A DNA stretch of 54,504 nt from an uncultured Lachnospiraceae bacterium (lineage in GTDB: Bacteria > Bacillota > Clostridia > Lachnospirales > Lachnospiraceae): NCBI GenBank assembly GCA_910579425.1, contig CAJTVL010000027.1, positions 1-54,504 of the forward strand, read 5' to 3'. Position numbers and translations under genes: made by a program. Positions 1-8,483 of this stretch are shown one piece after another. The notes beneath the pieces are model-generated. The model ran no database searches. It was not told the DNA's origin and saw nothing but the letters and a program-made list of their open reading frames with translations. Numbering within the stretch: position 1 is the first letter of the stretch; each line of letters starts with the position of its first letter.

Positions 1-2
1 AT

Positions 3-53
3 TAAATATGCAGTTGTCAGCGTTCAAAGCAATTGAGTTTCACTGATTCAGGA
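3..53 (+). repeat. Left copy of 51-bp terminal inverted repeat
   Basis: This stretch is the exact reverse complement of the last 51 bases of the window (54454-54504); position p pairs with 54507-p and the match breaks at position 54. It lies outside any gene. The shared end sequence suggests that the window stops at both sides in copies of one repeated element. The element itself is not visible here. Confidence 0.9.
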
Positions 54-150
54 TTTATGCTGTTTGGCAAAAATATCTGTATCATGTTGTTATTATAGTG
101 TCTTACAATATAAATGTCAATAATTGGAACAGAATCTAAGGTAACTATTG

Positions 151-975
151 TTACTCTATTTCATAAACAGGAATTTCAATCTGGACAATATAATCCTCGA
201 CCCGGTCAACCACGTTTTCATTGATGCCCATTTCATAAGAAAATCCATGGAGCCCCAGGCCGTGCTTTTTTGCATAGTCAAGAATTTCCTCATACCGTGC
301 GGGCATCAGACTGAAGTCTCCTTTATGGAAAGCCCGCAGATACTCCCCGCCGGGGGCCATATGCAGCCCGGCACGGTAAGAAAGAAAAGGGATTTCAATA
401 AAGAGGCGGGTATAGTCCTCAAAGCTGCCGCTTTGCAGGCTGGAAACAGAAATCATGGAACCGTAGGAGGCCTTGTGGAGGCGGCCAAGATGATATTTTT
501 CGGTCTCGGCCGTAATCAGCTCCACTTCCTGCTCAAAGGAGGTATTGTTGTCTATGTCCACAGTGACAAGGCAGCGTGCCTCCTTTTTTATGACGCTGAT
601 TTCTGACAGATCCATGGTCAGCAGGGTATCCATATTCTGATGATGGGTACATAGGGTGGCCCGAACTCCCTGCAGGTGGGCAAGCTGCAGATCCAGCGCG
701 GCTATTTTTTCTTCCAGAAGCAATTTCAGGCGGCCGGCCGAGCGCTCTTTCATAAAAGCCTGTATCTCGCTGATGGAAACATCCAGCTCCCGCAGCAGCA
801 AAATGGTTTCCAGGACAGGGCTTTGAAGATAGCTGTAGCAGCGGTATCCGTTTTCGGGATGAATAAGGGCGGGTTTAAACAGCCCGATCTGATCGTACCA
901 CATCAGAGTTTTTTTGTTGATTCCATGCATGGATGCAAACTGACCGATGGTGAGAAGCTTATTTTTTCTGTTCAT
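151..975 (-). CDS. MerR-family regulator with GyrI-like effector domain
   Basis: A 274-aa BmrR/TipA-type one-component regulator. Residues 8-76 form a MerR winged helix-turn-helix (LLTIGQFASMHGINKKTL, then the NGYRCYSY wing), a coiled coil follows to about residue 115, and the rest resembles the GyrI-like domain that binds amphipathic drugs. I chose the ATG at 975 because AAGGA lies 11 bases upstream; an in-frame TTG at 1002 has no ribosome site. It is divergent from the MATE pump gene, with a 19-bp-spacer promoter between them, so it very probably activates the pump in response to a toxic compound. The inducer is unknown. Confidence 0.88.
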   Translation of the reverse strand: MNRKNKLLTIGQFASMHGINKKTLMWYDQIGLFKPALIHPENGYRCYSYLQSPVLETILLLRELDVSISEIQAFMKERSAGRLKLLLEEKIAALDLQLAHLQGVRATLCTHHQNMDTLLTMDLSEISVIKKEARCLVTVDIDNNTSFEQEVELITAETEKYHLGRLHKASYGSMISVSSLQSGSFEDYTRLFIEIPFLSYRAGLHMAPGGEYLRAFHKGDFSLMPARYEEILDYAKKHGLGLHGFSYEMGINENVVDRVEDYIVQIEIPVYEIE

Positions 976-1010
976 AATCTGAATTTTCCTTGAAATTTTC
1001 AAAATAGGGA

Positions 1011-1041
1011 TTGACCGTACAGTTACTGTATGGTTTATGAT
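1011..1041 (+). promoter_or_regulatory. MerR-type promoter/operator of the MATE gene
   Basis: The -35 box TTGACC (1011-1016) and -10 box TATGAT (1036-1041) are 19 bp apart. Centred in this long spacer is a dyad at 1014-1034, ACCGTACAGT / ACTGTATGGT around one central base, with one mismatch. A 19-bp spacer with a central dyad is the hallmark of promoters that MerR proteins activate by DNA distortion. Confidence 0.88.
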
Positions 1042-1086
1042 ACATCACACAGAGGAAAAAAACAAGAAGAATAGAGGGAAAAGCTT

Positions 1087-2418
1087 ATGGAAAAAGGAAA
1101 TGTATATGCGAAACCGGTAACACTGAAAAATATCCTGAAATTTGCCGTGCCAACCATTGCGATGACGGTATTTATGTCCTTTTACACTATGGTTGACGGG
1201 CTGTTTGTATCAAACCTGATCGGAACCGACGCGCTCTCCGCAATCAATCTGACGGCGCCCGTCATCCAGCTTGTCACAGCCATCTCCACCATGCTTGCCA
1301 CCGGCGGCAGCGCGGTCATTATGAAAAAAATGGGGGAGCAGAAAAGCCGGGAGGCAAAGGAAGATTTTACCTTTCTGATTCTGGTAAATGTGATTGTGGG
1401 TATCGTTATGTGCGGGGCAGGGTATCTGGCAATGGATCATATTTTTGCCGGAATGAAGCTGTCGGCACAGGTGGAAGGGTACTGCGTGGAATATCTGAGC
1501 CGTTATCTGATCTTCACCGTGCCTATCCTTCTGATGAACAATTTTACCCTTTATATGATCGCCAGCGAAAAGGCCGGTCTTTCTCTGGTTTGCTCTGTGG
1601 CGGGAGGAGTTTTGAACATGGCTCTTGATTATGCGCTGATTGCCGTCCTTGATATGGGAATCGGCGGGGCGGCCATTGCAACAGGCCTTGGGTGTTCTGT
1701 GACGGCTGTGGCGGGGCTGTTTGTCTTTAGCAGGAAAAAAAGCCTTCTGCATTTCACAAGGCCGGTATTTCGCATAAAGGTTCTTGCAGGTGCAGCCACA
1801 AACGGCTGCTCGGAAATGGCCACGGCTCTTGTCACCGGGATCATAACCATGATGTTTAACTGGACGATGCTTCGCTATGTGGGAGAGGATGGAGTTGCGG
1901 CAGTGACAATCATTATGTATGTACTGATGTTTGCAAGCTCTCTTTACACGGGATATTCCTACGGAGTGGCGCCTATGATCAGCTACTATTACGGGGAACA
2001 GAATGATGAAAAGCTGAAAAAACTGATCCAAGTCAGCCTGAGGGTAATTGCCGGGATTTCCCTGGCTACGGTAGGGGCATCCTTTCTGCTCACAAGGCCT
2101 TTGGTGTCGGTGTTTGCCCGGCCGGACAATCCGGTGTATCCTCTGGCAGTGACAGGAAACAGAATCTGCACAATAGCGCTGTTTTTTATCGGATTTAATA
2201 TTTTTGCCAGCGGCATGTTTACGGCCTTGTCCAACGGGGTGATTTCAGCGGTTCTTGCGTTTTCCAGATCCTTTGTGTTCATGCTGGTCACCATGCTGGT
2301 GTTGCCAATACTTTTTGGCGTGAACGGAATCTGGCTGGCCACTCCCGCGGCGGAGCTGATGGCGCTTGTTTTGTCGGTTTTTCTGTTTTTGAAATACAGA
2401 AAGAGGTATGGGTATTAG
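1087..2418 (+). CDS. MATE-family multidrug efflux transporter
   Basis: A 443-aa membrane protein of about 12 hydrophobic segments with the normal length of the MATE family (sodium- or proton-driven drug exporters). The N-terminus ILKFAVPTIAMTVFMSFYTM and the following VDGLFVSNLIGTDALSAIN are typical of MATE helix 1-2 regions in Firmicutes. A purine-rich AGAGGGAAAAGC precedes the ATG. It is divergent from the MerR regulator and under its 19-bp-spacer promoter. The family is clear; the substrate is not predictable. Confidence 0.92.
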   Translation: MEKGNVYAKPVTLKNILKFAVPTIAMTVFMSFYTMVDGLFVSNLIGTDALSAINLTAPVIQLVTAISTMLATGGSAVIMKKMGEQKSREAKEDFTFLILVNVIVGIVMCGAGYLAMDHIFAGMKLSAQVEGYCVEYLSRYLIFTVPILLMNNFTLYMIASEKAGLSLVCSVAGGVLNMALDYALIAVLDMGIGGAAIATGLGCSVTAVAGLFVFSRKKSLLHFTRPVFRIKVLAGAATNGCSEMATALVTGIITMMFNWTMLRYVGEDGVAAVTIIMYVLMFASSLYTGYSYGVAPMISYYYGEQNDEKLKKLIQVSLRVIAGISLATVGASFLLTRPLVSVFARPDNPVYPLAVTGNRICTIALFFIGFNIFASGMFTALSNGVISAVLAFSRSFVFMLVTMLVLPILFGVNGIWLATPAAELMALVLSVFLFLKYRKRYGY

Positions 2419-2466
2419 AGCAGCCAATTTTACTTGACAGGGAGATGGCTGGAGGAGGGGCAGCCG

Positions 2467-4155
2467 TTAATTTTGATGTTTTTCGCCGTATAATTTCTTG
2501 ACCCTGGCCTGTTTCCGGAAGAAAGAAATCCCGTAACAGGAAATTTGTGTATACCCATAGAGCCCCTCCGGATATTTCTCTGTAATAATCTGGCCGATTG
2601 CCTTCTCACAGTCTTTATCCATATCGGTCTCCTTTTTTGATTTTTTGGCTTCGATGATAATTGCCCGGCGGTTTCTTTTATCCTTGACCAATAGGTCAGG
2701 CCTTCCCAGCCCCTTTTCTTTATTTGACGCCACATTATAGCCGCGTCCTACGAAAATTCCGGCAAGGAATGCGTGATAATAGTCCTCATGGTAGTCGTTG
2801 TAGCTGATTGTGTACCATAAAAGATTTGATATAAGTCTGGAAGCTTCGGCTTCGTCACCCTCCCACAACGCATTTATGAGACTGTTAAGCTCCTCTCTAT
2901 CCGCCGTATTTTTGAAATACGTAACTACTGTGTCTTCAAATATAGACGCTATTTCCCGGTTAGGGATTTTAAGGGAAACAGTTTCTCCCTCCTCATGGGA
3001 GTCTGCCTTTGTGAGATAGCCGGTCATAAGCAGCAGGCTCCACAAATTATCCTCTGATTCGTGGAGGGTATCATAAGTAAGTTCATCCGAAATCGTTTGT
3101 TTTACTGTCCCGCCGTTAAGAAGTGTCTCAAATTTCTCGGTCACATCAAAATCCGTCCGCTCCACAAAGGTGAGCAGGGTACTGTTATGGCTTGTGAACT
3201 TCCAGTAATTCTTTGGAACCGCGTTTTCTCTTTTTTTCAGGGCTGACATATAATTCATTACATCCCAGGGGCAATATACAAAGCTTTCGCCGAACACATA
3301 GCCGTCATACCATTCTTTTATGTCGTCTGCCTTATCCGTTCGGTCTGCAAGGGTTAAAATCTCATCGACTTCCTTTTTTGAAAACCCAAAATATTTTGAG
3401 AAATCTGCATCCAACACGGAATATGAGGCAAAGTTATTCGTACCGGTAAATATGCTTTCCTTTGCAATACGAAGACACCCGCTGATCACGGCAAACTCCA
3501 GGAATTCATTGTCTTTGAGTGCAGTGCTCATGACGCCTTTGATCACATCAAGCATAGAAGAATAATAGTGACTTTCCCTGGTATTCTTTTCGCTTGCCGT
3601 TGCCAGGGGGACATCATATTCATCGATCAGGAGAATCACTTTTTTACCATAAACAGAATGCATCATCCGCATAAGGGTTTTAAGAGAACCCTGTACTTCT
3701 GCATCGGATGCCTTATTGAACATCAACCGTTCAAAAATTTGAGCATCGGCACGATTAACGGCAGATTTTTCAGCCAGGTCAGGTATCAGCTTACAGACGT
3801 CCGCAATGCTGTTTTTCAGCTTGTCATATGCGGTATCGAATTCATCTGCCTGCGCGTCCTTGAAAGAAATAAAAAGCACGGGATACTGATTCATCCATTT
3901 CCCGCAAAATTCTTTATGCTCCGTAATTTTGAGGCCTTCAAAGATACCACTGCTTTCTTTTCTTATACTGAAAAAGTTTGACAGCATGCTCATCATCAGG
4001 GTTTTGCCAAACCGCCGCGGCCTGGTAAAGAGAGTAACCTGGTTGTCTGTCTCTTCTACAAGTTCATATATGATATCCGTTTTATCAACGTAATAGTTAT
4101 TAGAATTGCGCAAAGCCTCGAAGTCTGATTTCCCTACGCCAACCTTAAATGGCAT
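2467..4155 (-). CDS. AAA-ATPase-like / PD-(D/E)XK nuclease fusion protein
   Basis: A 562-aa protein of the AAA-ATPase_like plus PDDEXK_9 (DUF1703) architecture. The N-terminus has the family's VGKSDFEALR and YYVDKT; the P-loop is RPRRFGKTLMMSML near residue 45; Walker B is VILLIDEYDVPL near residue 185. The C-terminus has the nuclease-like core GRPDLLV ... AIIIEAKKSK. The ATG at 4155 has GGGAGG six bases upstream. The biological role of the family is unknown; suggestions range from mobile elements to defence. A relative lies at 15177-16754. It is a single gene, convergent with the MATE gene. Confidence 0.88.
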   Translation of the reverse strand: MPFKVGVGKSDFEALRNSNNYYVDKTDIIYELVEETDNQVTLFTRPRRFGKTLMMSMLSNFFSIRKESSGIFEGLKITEHKEFCGKWMNQYPVLFISFKDAQADEFDTAYDKLKNSIADVCKLIPDLAEKSAVNRADAQIFERLMFNKASDAEVQGSLKTLMRMMHSVYGKKVILLIDEYDVPLATASEKNTRESHYYSSMLDVIKGVMSTALKDNEFLEFAVISGCLRIAKESIFTGTNNFASYSVLDADFSKYFGFSKKEVDEILTLADRTDKADDIKEWYDGYVFGESFVYCPWDVMNYMSALKKRENAVPKNYWKFTSHNSTLLTFVERTDFDVTEKFETLLNGGTVKQTISDELTYDTLHESEDNLWSLLLMTGYLTKADSHEEGETVSLKIPNREIASIFEDTVVTYFKNTADREELNSLINALWEGDEAEASRLISNLLWYTISYNDYHEDYYHAFLAGIFVGRGYNVASNKEKGLGRPDLLVKDKRNRRAIIIEAKKSKKETDMDKDCEKAIGQIITEKYPEGLYGYTQISCYGISFFRKQARVKKLYGEKHQN

Positions 4156-4252
4156 GCAGAGCCTCCCTTTCGTCAGCAAAAATAATTCAACCAAAACCGA
4201 TCAGGCCTTTATTTAGAGGAAGTAATTTTACTTCTGCCTTTTTTGTGGTAAA

Positions 4253-4480
4253 ATGTTTTTGGCTAAAAAGCCTCTTACGGTTTGGAAAGACCTTATGCAG
4301 TTTAAACGAGTAAAGCAGGCGCCGGCTGCCGAGTGTTCCTCCGGGATGTACATGAAAGTGAACCGAGACACCGGCAATACGTTTGACCGCACTCCTCCCG
4401 GAACCGACGCCGTTTTTATTATACTATGCTCCGGGAAGAAGAGCAAGACGGGGCTGAAAAAGAAAGTGACATCATCGTAA
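4253..4480 (+). CDS. Possible small protein, unknown
   Basis: A 75-codon frame in the 450-bp gap upstream of recQ, with a possible -10-like stretch but no good ribosome site. It contains the phrase SSGMYMKVNRDTGNTFDRTP, which weakly recalls small YjzC-type proteins, but the C-terminal part runs into the structured repeat at 4477. An opposite-strand frame (4228-4446) is equally open, so either or neither may be used. Confidence 0.2.
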   Translation: MFLAKKPLTVWKDLMQFKRVKQAPAAECSSGMYMKVNRDTGNTFDRTPPGTDAVFIILCSGKKSKTGLKKKVTSS

Positions 4481-4618
4481 CTATTCAGCCAGGACTTTGC
4501 ACTTGCTGCAAAGTCCGTGAGAATGTGTAAATTTAGCCAAGAGGGAATCTGCCCCTCGCCGAAGGCGATTTGGAATGGGCAGATTCCGTAACCAGGAAGC
4601 CGAAGGCTGAATAGTTAC
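4477..4618. repeat. 142-bp multi-stem intergenic element
   Basis: A closed structure. A perfect 14-bp outer stem (GTAACTATTCAGCC at 4477-4490 with its complement at 4605-4618) encloses hairpin A, a perfect 10-bp stem with a 5-nt loop (4492-4501/4507-4516). It also encloses hairpin B, a perfect 11-bp stem (4544-4554/4577-4587) with a small nested hairpin TCGCC/GGCGA. It ends 29 bp before the recQ start. It looks like a mobile or repeated structured element, or a structured leader RNA. No second copy was seen in this window. Confidence 0.7.
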
Positions 4619-4647
4619 ATATCATCAGGATAAAATAAGGAGAAAAT

Positions 4648-6576
4648 TTGGACAAACAACAATTACTAAAGCAATATTTTGGTTACGATTCCTTCCGGGA
4701 GGGGCAGGAATACCTGATCGACAGTATTTTGGAGGGCAGGGATGTGCTGGGCATCATGCCTACCGGCGCAGGGAAATCCCTGTGCTATCAGATCCCGGCT
4801 CTTTTGATGGCGGAAAATGAAAATATGAGCGGAGAAGGGACGGCGGCTTTCCGGGAAGGCGGAAGGGGAATCACGCTGGTGGTCTCGCCCCTGATCTCCC
4901 TGATGAAGGATCAGGTGGAGAGCTTAAATCAGGCCGGAATCCATGCGGCATATTTAAACAGCTCCCTGACGCCGGGGCAGTACCGGAAAGCCCTTGCGTA
5001 TGCCAGGGAAGGCCGTTATCCTATTATTTATGTGGCCCCGGAGAGGCTTATGAGCGGAGAATTCCTGGATTTTGCCCTGCATACGCCGATCGCCATGGTG
5101 GCGGTGGATGAAGCGCATTGCGTGTCCCAGTGGGGGCAGGATTTCAGGCCAAGCTATCTGAAAATCATTAACTTTATCGGTCAATTGCCGGAGAGGCCTG
5201 TAGTGGCTGCATTTACAGCCACGGCCACAAAGGAGGTAAAGGAAGACATTATCGATATTCTGATGCTCCGGAACCCGGCCCTGATCACCACAGGGTTTGA
5301 CCGTCAGAATCTGTATTTTGGCGTGATGGCCTTGAAGGACAGATATGGGGCGGTGAAAAATTATCTGGAATGCCATCCCGGGGACAGCGGCATTATTTAC
5401 TGTCTGACCCGGAAAAATGTGGAGGAGGTCTGCGGCCAGTTGGACCGGGACGGATTTTCCGTGACCAGATACCATGCAGGACTTGGCGATGAGGAGAGGA
5501 AAAGTAATCAGGAGGATTTTATCTACGACAGAAAGGCCGTCATGGTGGCAACCAATGCTTTCGGCATGGGAATTGACAAATCCAATGTAAGGTTTGTCCT
5601 GCATTTCGGGATGCCCAAAAATCTGGAATCCTATTACCAGGAGGCGGGCCGGGCAGGCCGGGACGGTCAGCCCTCGGAATGTATTTTGCTTTATAGCGGA
5701 CAGGATGTGATCACCAACCAGTTTTTTATCGAGAACAATCAGGAGAACCAGGAGCTTGACGAGATCACCCGGGCGCTGGTGATGGAGAGGGACAGAGAGC
5801 GGCTTCGGAAAATGACCTTCTACTGCACCACCAATGAATGTCTGCGGGATTATATTCTGCGGTATTTCGGGGAGTACAGGGAAAATTACTGCGGCAACTG
5901 CTCTAATTGTCTGAGCCAGTTTGAAAATGTGGATGTGACAGAGATTGCCAAAGCGCTGATGGGATGTATAGAGAGCAGCCGCCAGCGTTTTGGGGTGAAT
6001 GTCATCATAGACACGGTGCATGGGGCAAACACAGCCAAAATACGGAATTACCGAATGGATGAAAATCCTTTTTACGCCAGTCTGTCCAAAGTACCCGCTC
6101 ACAAGCTGCGGCAGATCATGAATTATCTGCTGATCCACGGCTATCTCATGCAGACCAATGATGAGTATGCAGTGGTCAGACTGACAGAAAAGTCAAAAGG
6201 GGTTTTGCAGGAGCAGGAGCCGGTGGTCATGAAAATGGCAAAGGAGCAGGTTCATCCTGCCAAAACCGGGAAGACGAAAGCGTCTCGGGCGGCGTCAGGT
6301 AAGGGCAGTGCTTCTGCCGGGGCCGGAAGGGAGTTTACCGGAGAGCAGCAGGCTCTTTTTGAAAGGCTGCGGACCTTGCGGATGGAAATTGCAAGGATGG
6401 AGAAGGTGCCTCCCTATATTATTTTTTCCGACAAGACACTGACTCATATGTGTATGGTCAAACCCGGGACGAAGGAGGAGATGCTGTCCGTGTCGGGAGT
6501 CGGGGAATATAAATATGAGAAGTACGGGGAACGGTTTCTGGCCTGCGTCCGGGAAAACGGCGGGCAGACGGGATAG
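4648..6576 (+). CDS. recQ: ATP-dependent DNA helicase RecQ
   Basis: A 642-aa 3'-5' helicase for recombination repair. Motif I is MPTGAGKSLCYQIP near residue 38; motif II is DEAHCVSQWGQDFRPSY near 155; motif VI is YYQEAGRAGRDGQ near 330. A RecQ zinc region has four cysteines (CTTNECLRDYI ... YCGNCSNC, about 390-418), then a winged helix, and an HRDC domain fills about residues 565-640. The start is TTG at 4648 with AAGGAG upstream. It follows the structured element 4477-4618. Length and domain order are normal for RecQ. Confidence 0.96.
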   Translation: MDKQQLLKQYFGYDSFREGQEYLIDSILEGRDVLGIMPTGAGKSLCYQIPALLMAENENMSGEGTAAFREGGRGITLVVSPLISLMKDQVESLNQAGIHAAYLNSSLTPGQYRKALAYAREGRYPIIYVAPERLMSGEFLDFALHTPIAMVAVDEAHCVSQWGQDFRPSYLKIINFIGQLPERPVVAAFTATATKEVKEDIIDILMLRNPALITTGFDRQNLYFGVMALKDRYGAVKNYLECHPGDSGIIYCLTRKNVEEVCGQLDRDGFSVTRYHAGLGDEERKSNQEDFIYDRKAVMVATNAFGMGIDKSNVRFVLHFGMPKNLESYYQEAGRAGRDGQPSECILLYSGQDVITNQFFIENNQENQELDEITRALVMERDRERLRKMTFYCTTNECLRDYILRYFGEYRENYCGNCSNCLSQFENVDVTEIAKALMGCIESSRQRFGVNVIIDTVHGANTAKIRNYRMDENPFYASLSKVPAHKLRQIMNYLLIHGYLMQTNDEYAVVRLTEKSKGVLQEQEPVVMKMAKEQVHPAKTGKTKASRAASGKGSASAGAGREFTGEQQALFERLRTLRMEIARMEKVPPYIIFSDKTLTHMCMVKPGTKEEMLSVSGVGEYKYEKYGERFLACVRENGGQTG

Positions 6577-6629
6577 CTGTATGGTCAGTTCTTCCGGAGT
6601 TGTACAAAAAAATAGGAAGAGGGATCGAA

Positions 6630-8483
6630 ATGAACTTAAGAGAATTTACGGAAGCGGTAGATGAAAAAGCGGGAAAGCTGGATCGGGAGGGGCTGTTATG
6701 CTTTCTTCACATCATTTCCCGTAAGGTGCCGGAGGAGGGGCGAGATCCTTTTCTGGAAGCCCTTGAGTATGCCCTGCAGGGATTTGGGACAGGAGAGGAA
6801 AAAGAAAAGGTTTCGCTGGAAGCCGCAGTGAAAAGGGCGGATGAGGAGGAAATCCGGGAGGAAATGGTACGCCTTAGGAAGCTGTTTGACAGAATCAGGG
6901 AGACAGAACTGACGATGTGGGCCGACGGCCATGAAGATTATTATGAGGACCGCTGGGGCAGCGACTGGGTATGGGAATATGAAGATGAGGAAGGGATAGG
7001 CCGTATTTACGAGGACGGAGCCAAATTGCTTGTGCGCTGCGTGAATGACAGATTTTATAAGGAAGCAGAAACAATATTTGATCTTATGGCGGAAAGTGAA
7101 GTGACGGTTGCAAGTGAATGGGACGGGTTTGAGCTGGACATAAAGGAGCTGGTGGCAGAGGGACTGGCTTCCATTGATTTTAAGGAACTTGCGCTTAACG
7201 GACTATATGCCGTTTACCAGAGCACACCCAAAGAAAAGAGGGCAGAGAAAATATACGGCTATTTTTTGAACTCCTTATGCCGGGAGGTCAGACTGGAGGA
7301 TATGTTGAGCGTTGGCCCGGAGGAACTACGGGAACTGCCAGATTTCTGGGATTCCTGGATTAGACTTCTTTCCGAAAAGGACGGTGATACCCAGGAGCGT
7401 CTGCTAAAGGAGGCGGTCTGCTATCAGAGAGGCGGGCAGGGGCTTTTGGAGATTGCGCGGATTTCCTATGAGAAGCACCCTTCCTTGTATCTGGAAGCGC
7501 TGGCCTACAGCGAAAGGGAGCATGACCTTGAGGAGCAGCAAAAAATCGGGGACGAGGCCCTGGAAAAAATAGACGGAAAATATGTGATCCGGAGCGAGAT
7601 TGCCCTGAAAACCGCAGAGGCGGCAATCGGCCTTGGAAGGGGAAAGGAAGTGGGAAGATACTATTTCGAGGCATTTTCCTCCTGCACAACTGTGGTGAAT
7701 TATCTCCGGCTGCTGGTCGAAGGGCCCGACAGGGATTTTTGGCAGAAAAAAGCAGAGGCCATAATTCAGGCGGCAAAAAAGAGCCGAAGTGAAACGTCGG
7801 CATATGGACGGCCGGCAGAGCTGGAAGAAAATACGGAGGTAAAACATTATTTGGGAGAACTGCGGTTTTTCAGCGGAGATTTTACTTACGCAATGGAGCA
7901 GTGCAGCAAGGTAAAGGAAGCACTCGGCTGGTCGGGAACCTTTGTCAAATGCGGATTAGCTCTGTTTTTGCTGCTTCTGTACAAGGAGGAGGAGCTAAAA
8001 GCTGGATGCAAGGAGATGGTGCGGAAGCTGGCAGGCTACATAAATTTTCAAAAAGAGGAATATTTTAAAGGGACAGCTTTGGGGCAGGAAGATCGGAAAG
8101 ACGGCAGAGGCCCTTCCGGAAATAAGAGTCCTGCAGAAAAGGAACCCTCGGACAGTGAGATTTTGTGGAAGTGCTTTTTGCGGTGGAGAAAGGATTATCC
8201 TTTATCGGAAATCCAGGAAAAAAACTGTCTGGCAATGGTAGAAAGGCTGGTGGATCAGCGGGTGAAAGCAATCGTTTCCGGCCAGTTTCGCGGACATTAT
8301 AACAGTGTGGCGGCATTAGCCGCGGCTCTGGGGGAGGTAAGGGAATCGATGGGAATGCCGTCGGGAAAGGAGCGGATCATGCAAAAGTACAAGGAGGAAT
8401 TTCCGCGCCATAATGCGTTTGGCAGTGAACTGCGCAGCTATGGGATGAGCGACACGCGCAAAAGCGGCAGGAGGTATCACTGA
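6630..8483 (+). CDS. Unknown soluble protein, probably helical repeats
   Basis: A 617-aa protein with no signal peptide or membrane segment. It is rich in Glu/Lys with many Leu-Ala helical patterns, compatible with TPR-like repeats (for example ALGWSGTFVKCGLALFLLLL and the DALEKIDGKYVIRSEIALK-like region), plus an acidic tryptophan-rich stretch near residue 95 (WGSDWVWEYEDEEG). I recognise no catalytic motif. The ATG at 6630 follows GGAAGAGGGA; an upstream TTG at 6600 lacks a site. Its stop overlaps the start of the transglutaminase-like gene by one base (TGATG), so the two are translationally coupled and probably work together. Confidence 0.75.
   Translation: MNLREFTEAVDEKAGKLDREGLLCFLHIISRKVPEEGRDPFLEALEYALQGFGTGEEKEKVSLEAAVKRADEEEIREEMVRLRKLFDRIRETELTMWADGHEDYYEDRWGSDWVWEYEDEEGIGRIYEDGAKLLVRCVNDRFYKEAETIFDLMAESEVTVASEWDGFELDIKELVAEGLASIDFKELALNGLYAVYQSTPKEKRAEKIYGYFLNSLCREVRLEDMLSVGPEELRELPDFWDSWIRLLSEKDGDTQERLLKEAVCYQRGGQGLLEIARISYEKHPSLYLEALAYSEREHDLEEQQKIGDEALEKIDGKYVIRSEIALKTAEAAIGLGRGKEVGRYYFEAFSSCTTVVNYLRLLVEGPDRDFWQKKAEAIIQAAKKSRSETSAYGRPAELEENTEVKHYLGELRFFSGDFTYAMEQCSKVKEALGWSGTFVKCGLALFLLLLYKEEELKAGCKEMVRKLAGYINFQKEEYFKGTALGQEDRKDGRGPSGNKSPAEKEPSDSEILWKCFLRWRKDYPLSEIQEKNCLAMVERLVDQRVKAIVSGQFRGHYNSVAALAAALGEVRESMGMPSGKERIMQKYKEEFPRHNAFGSELRSYGMSDTRKSGRRYH

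Noticed and set aside
1210..2031. 273-codon minus frame within the MATE gene
   Set aside because: Antisense of membrane helices; His/Cys/Arg-rich composition, no signals.
4954..6138. 394-codon open frame on the minus strand inside recQ
   Set aside because: It is antisense to a clear RecQ gene, has no ribosome site and no recognisable domain; long shadow frames are common in GC-balanced codons.
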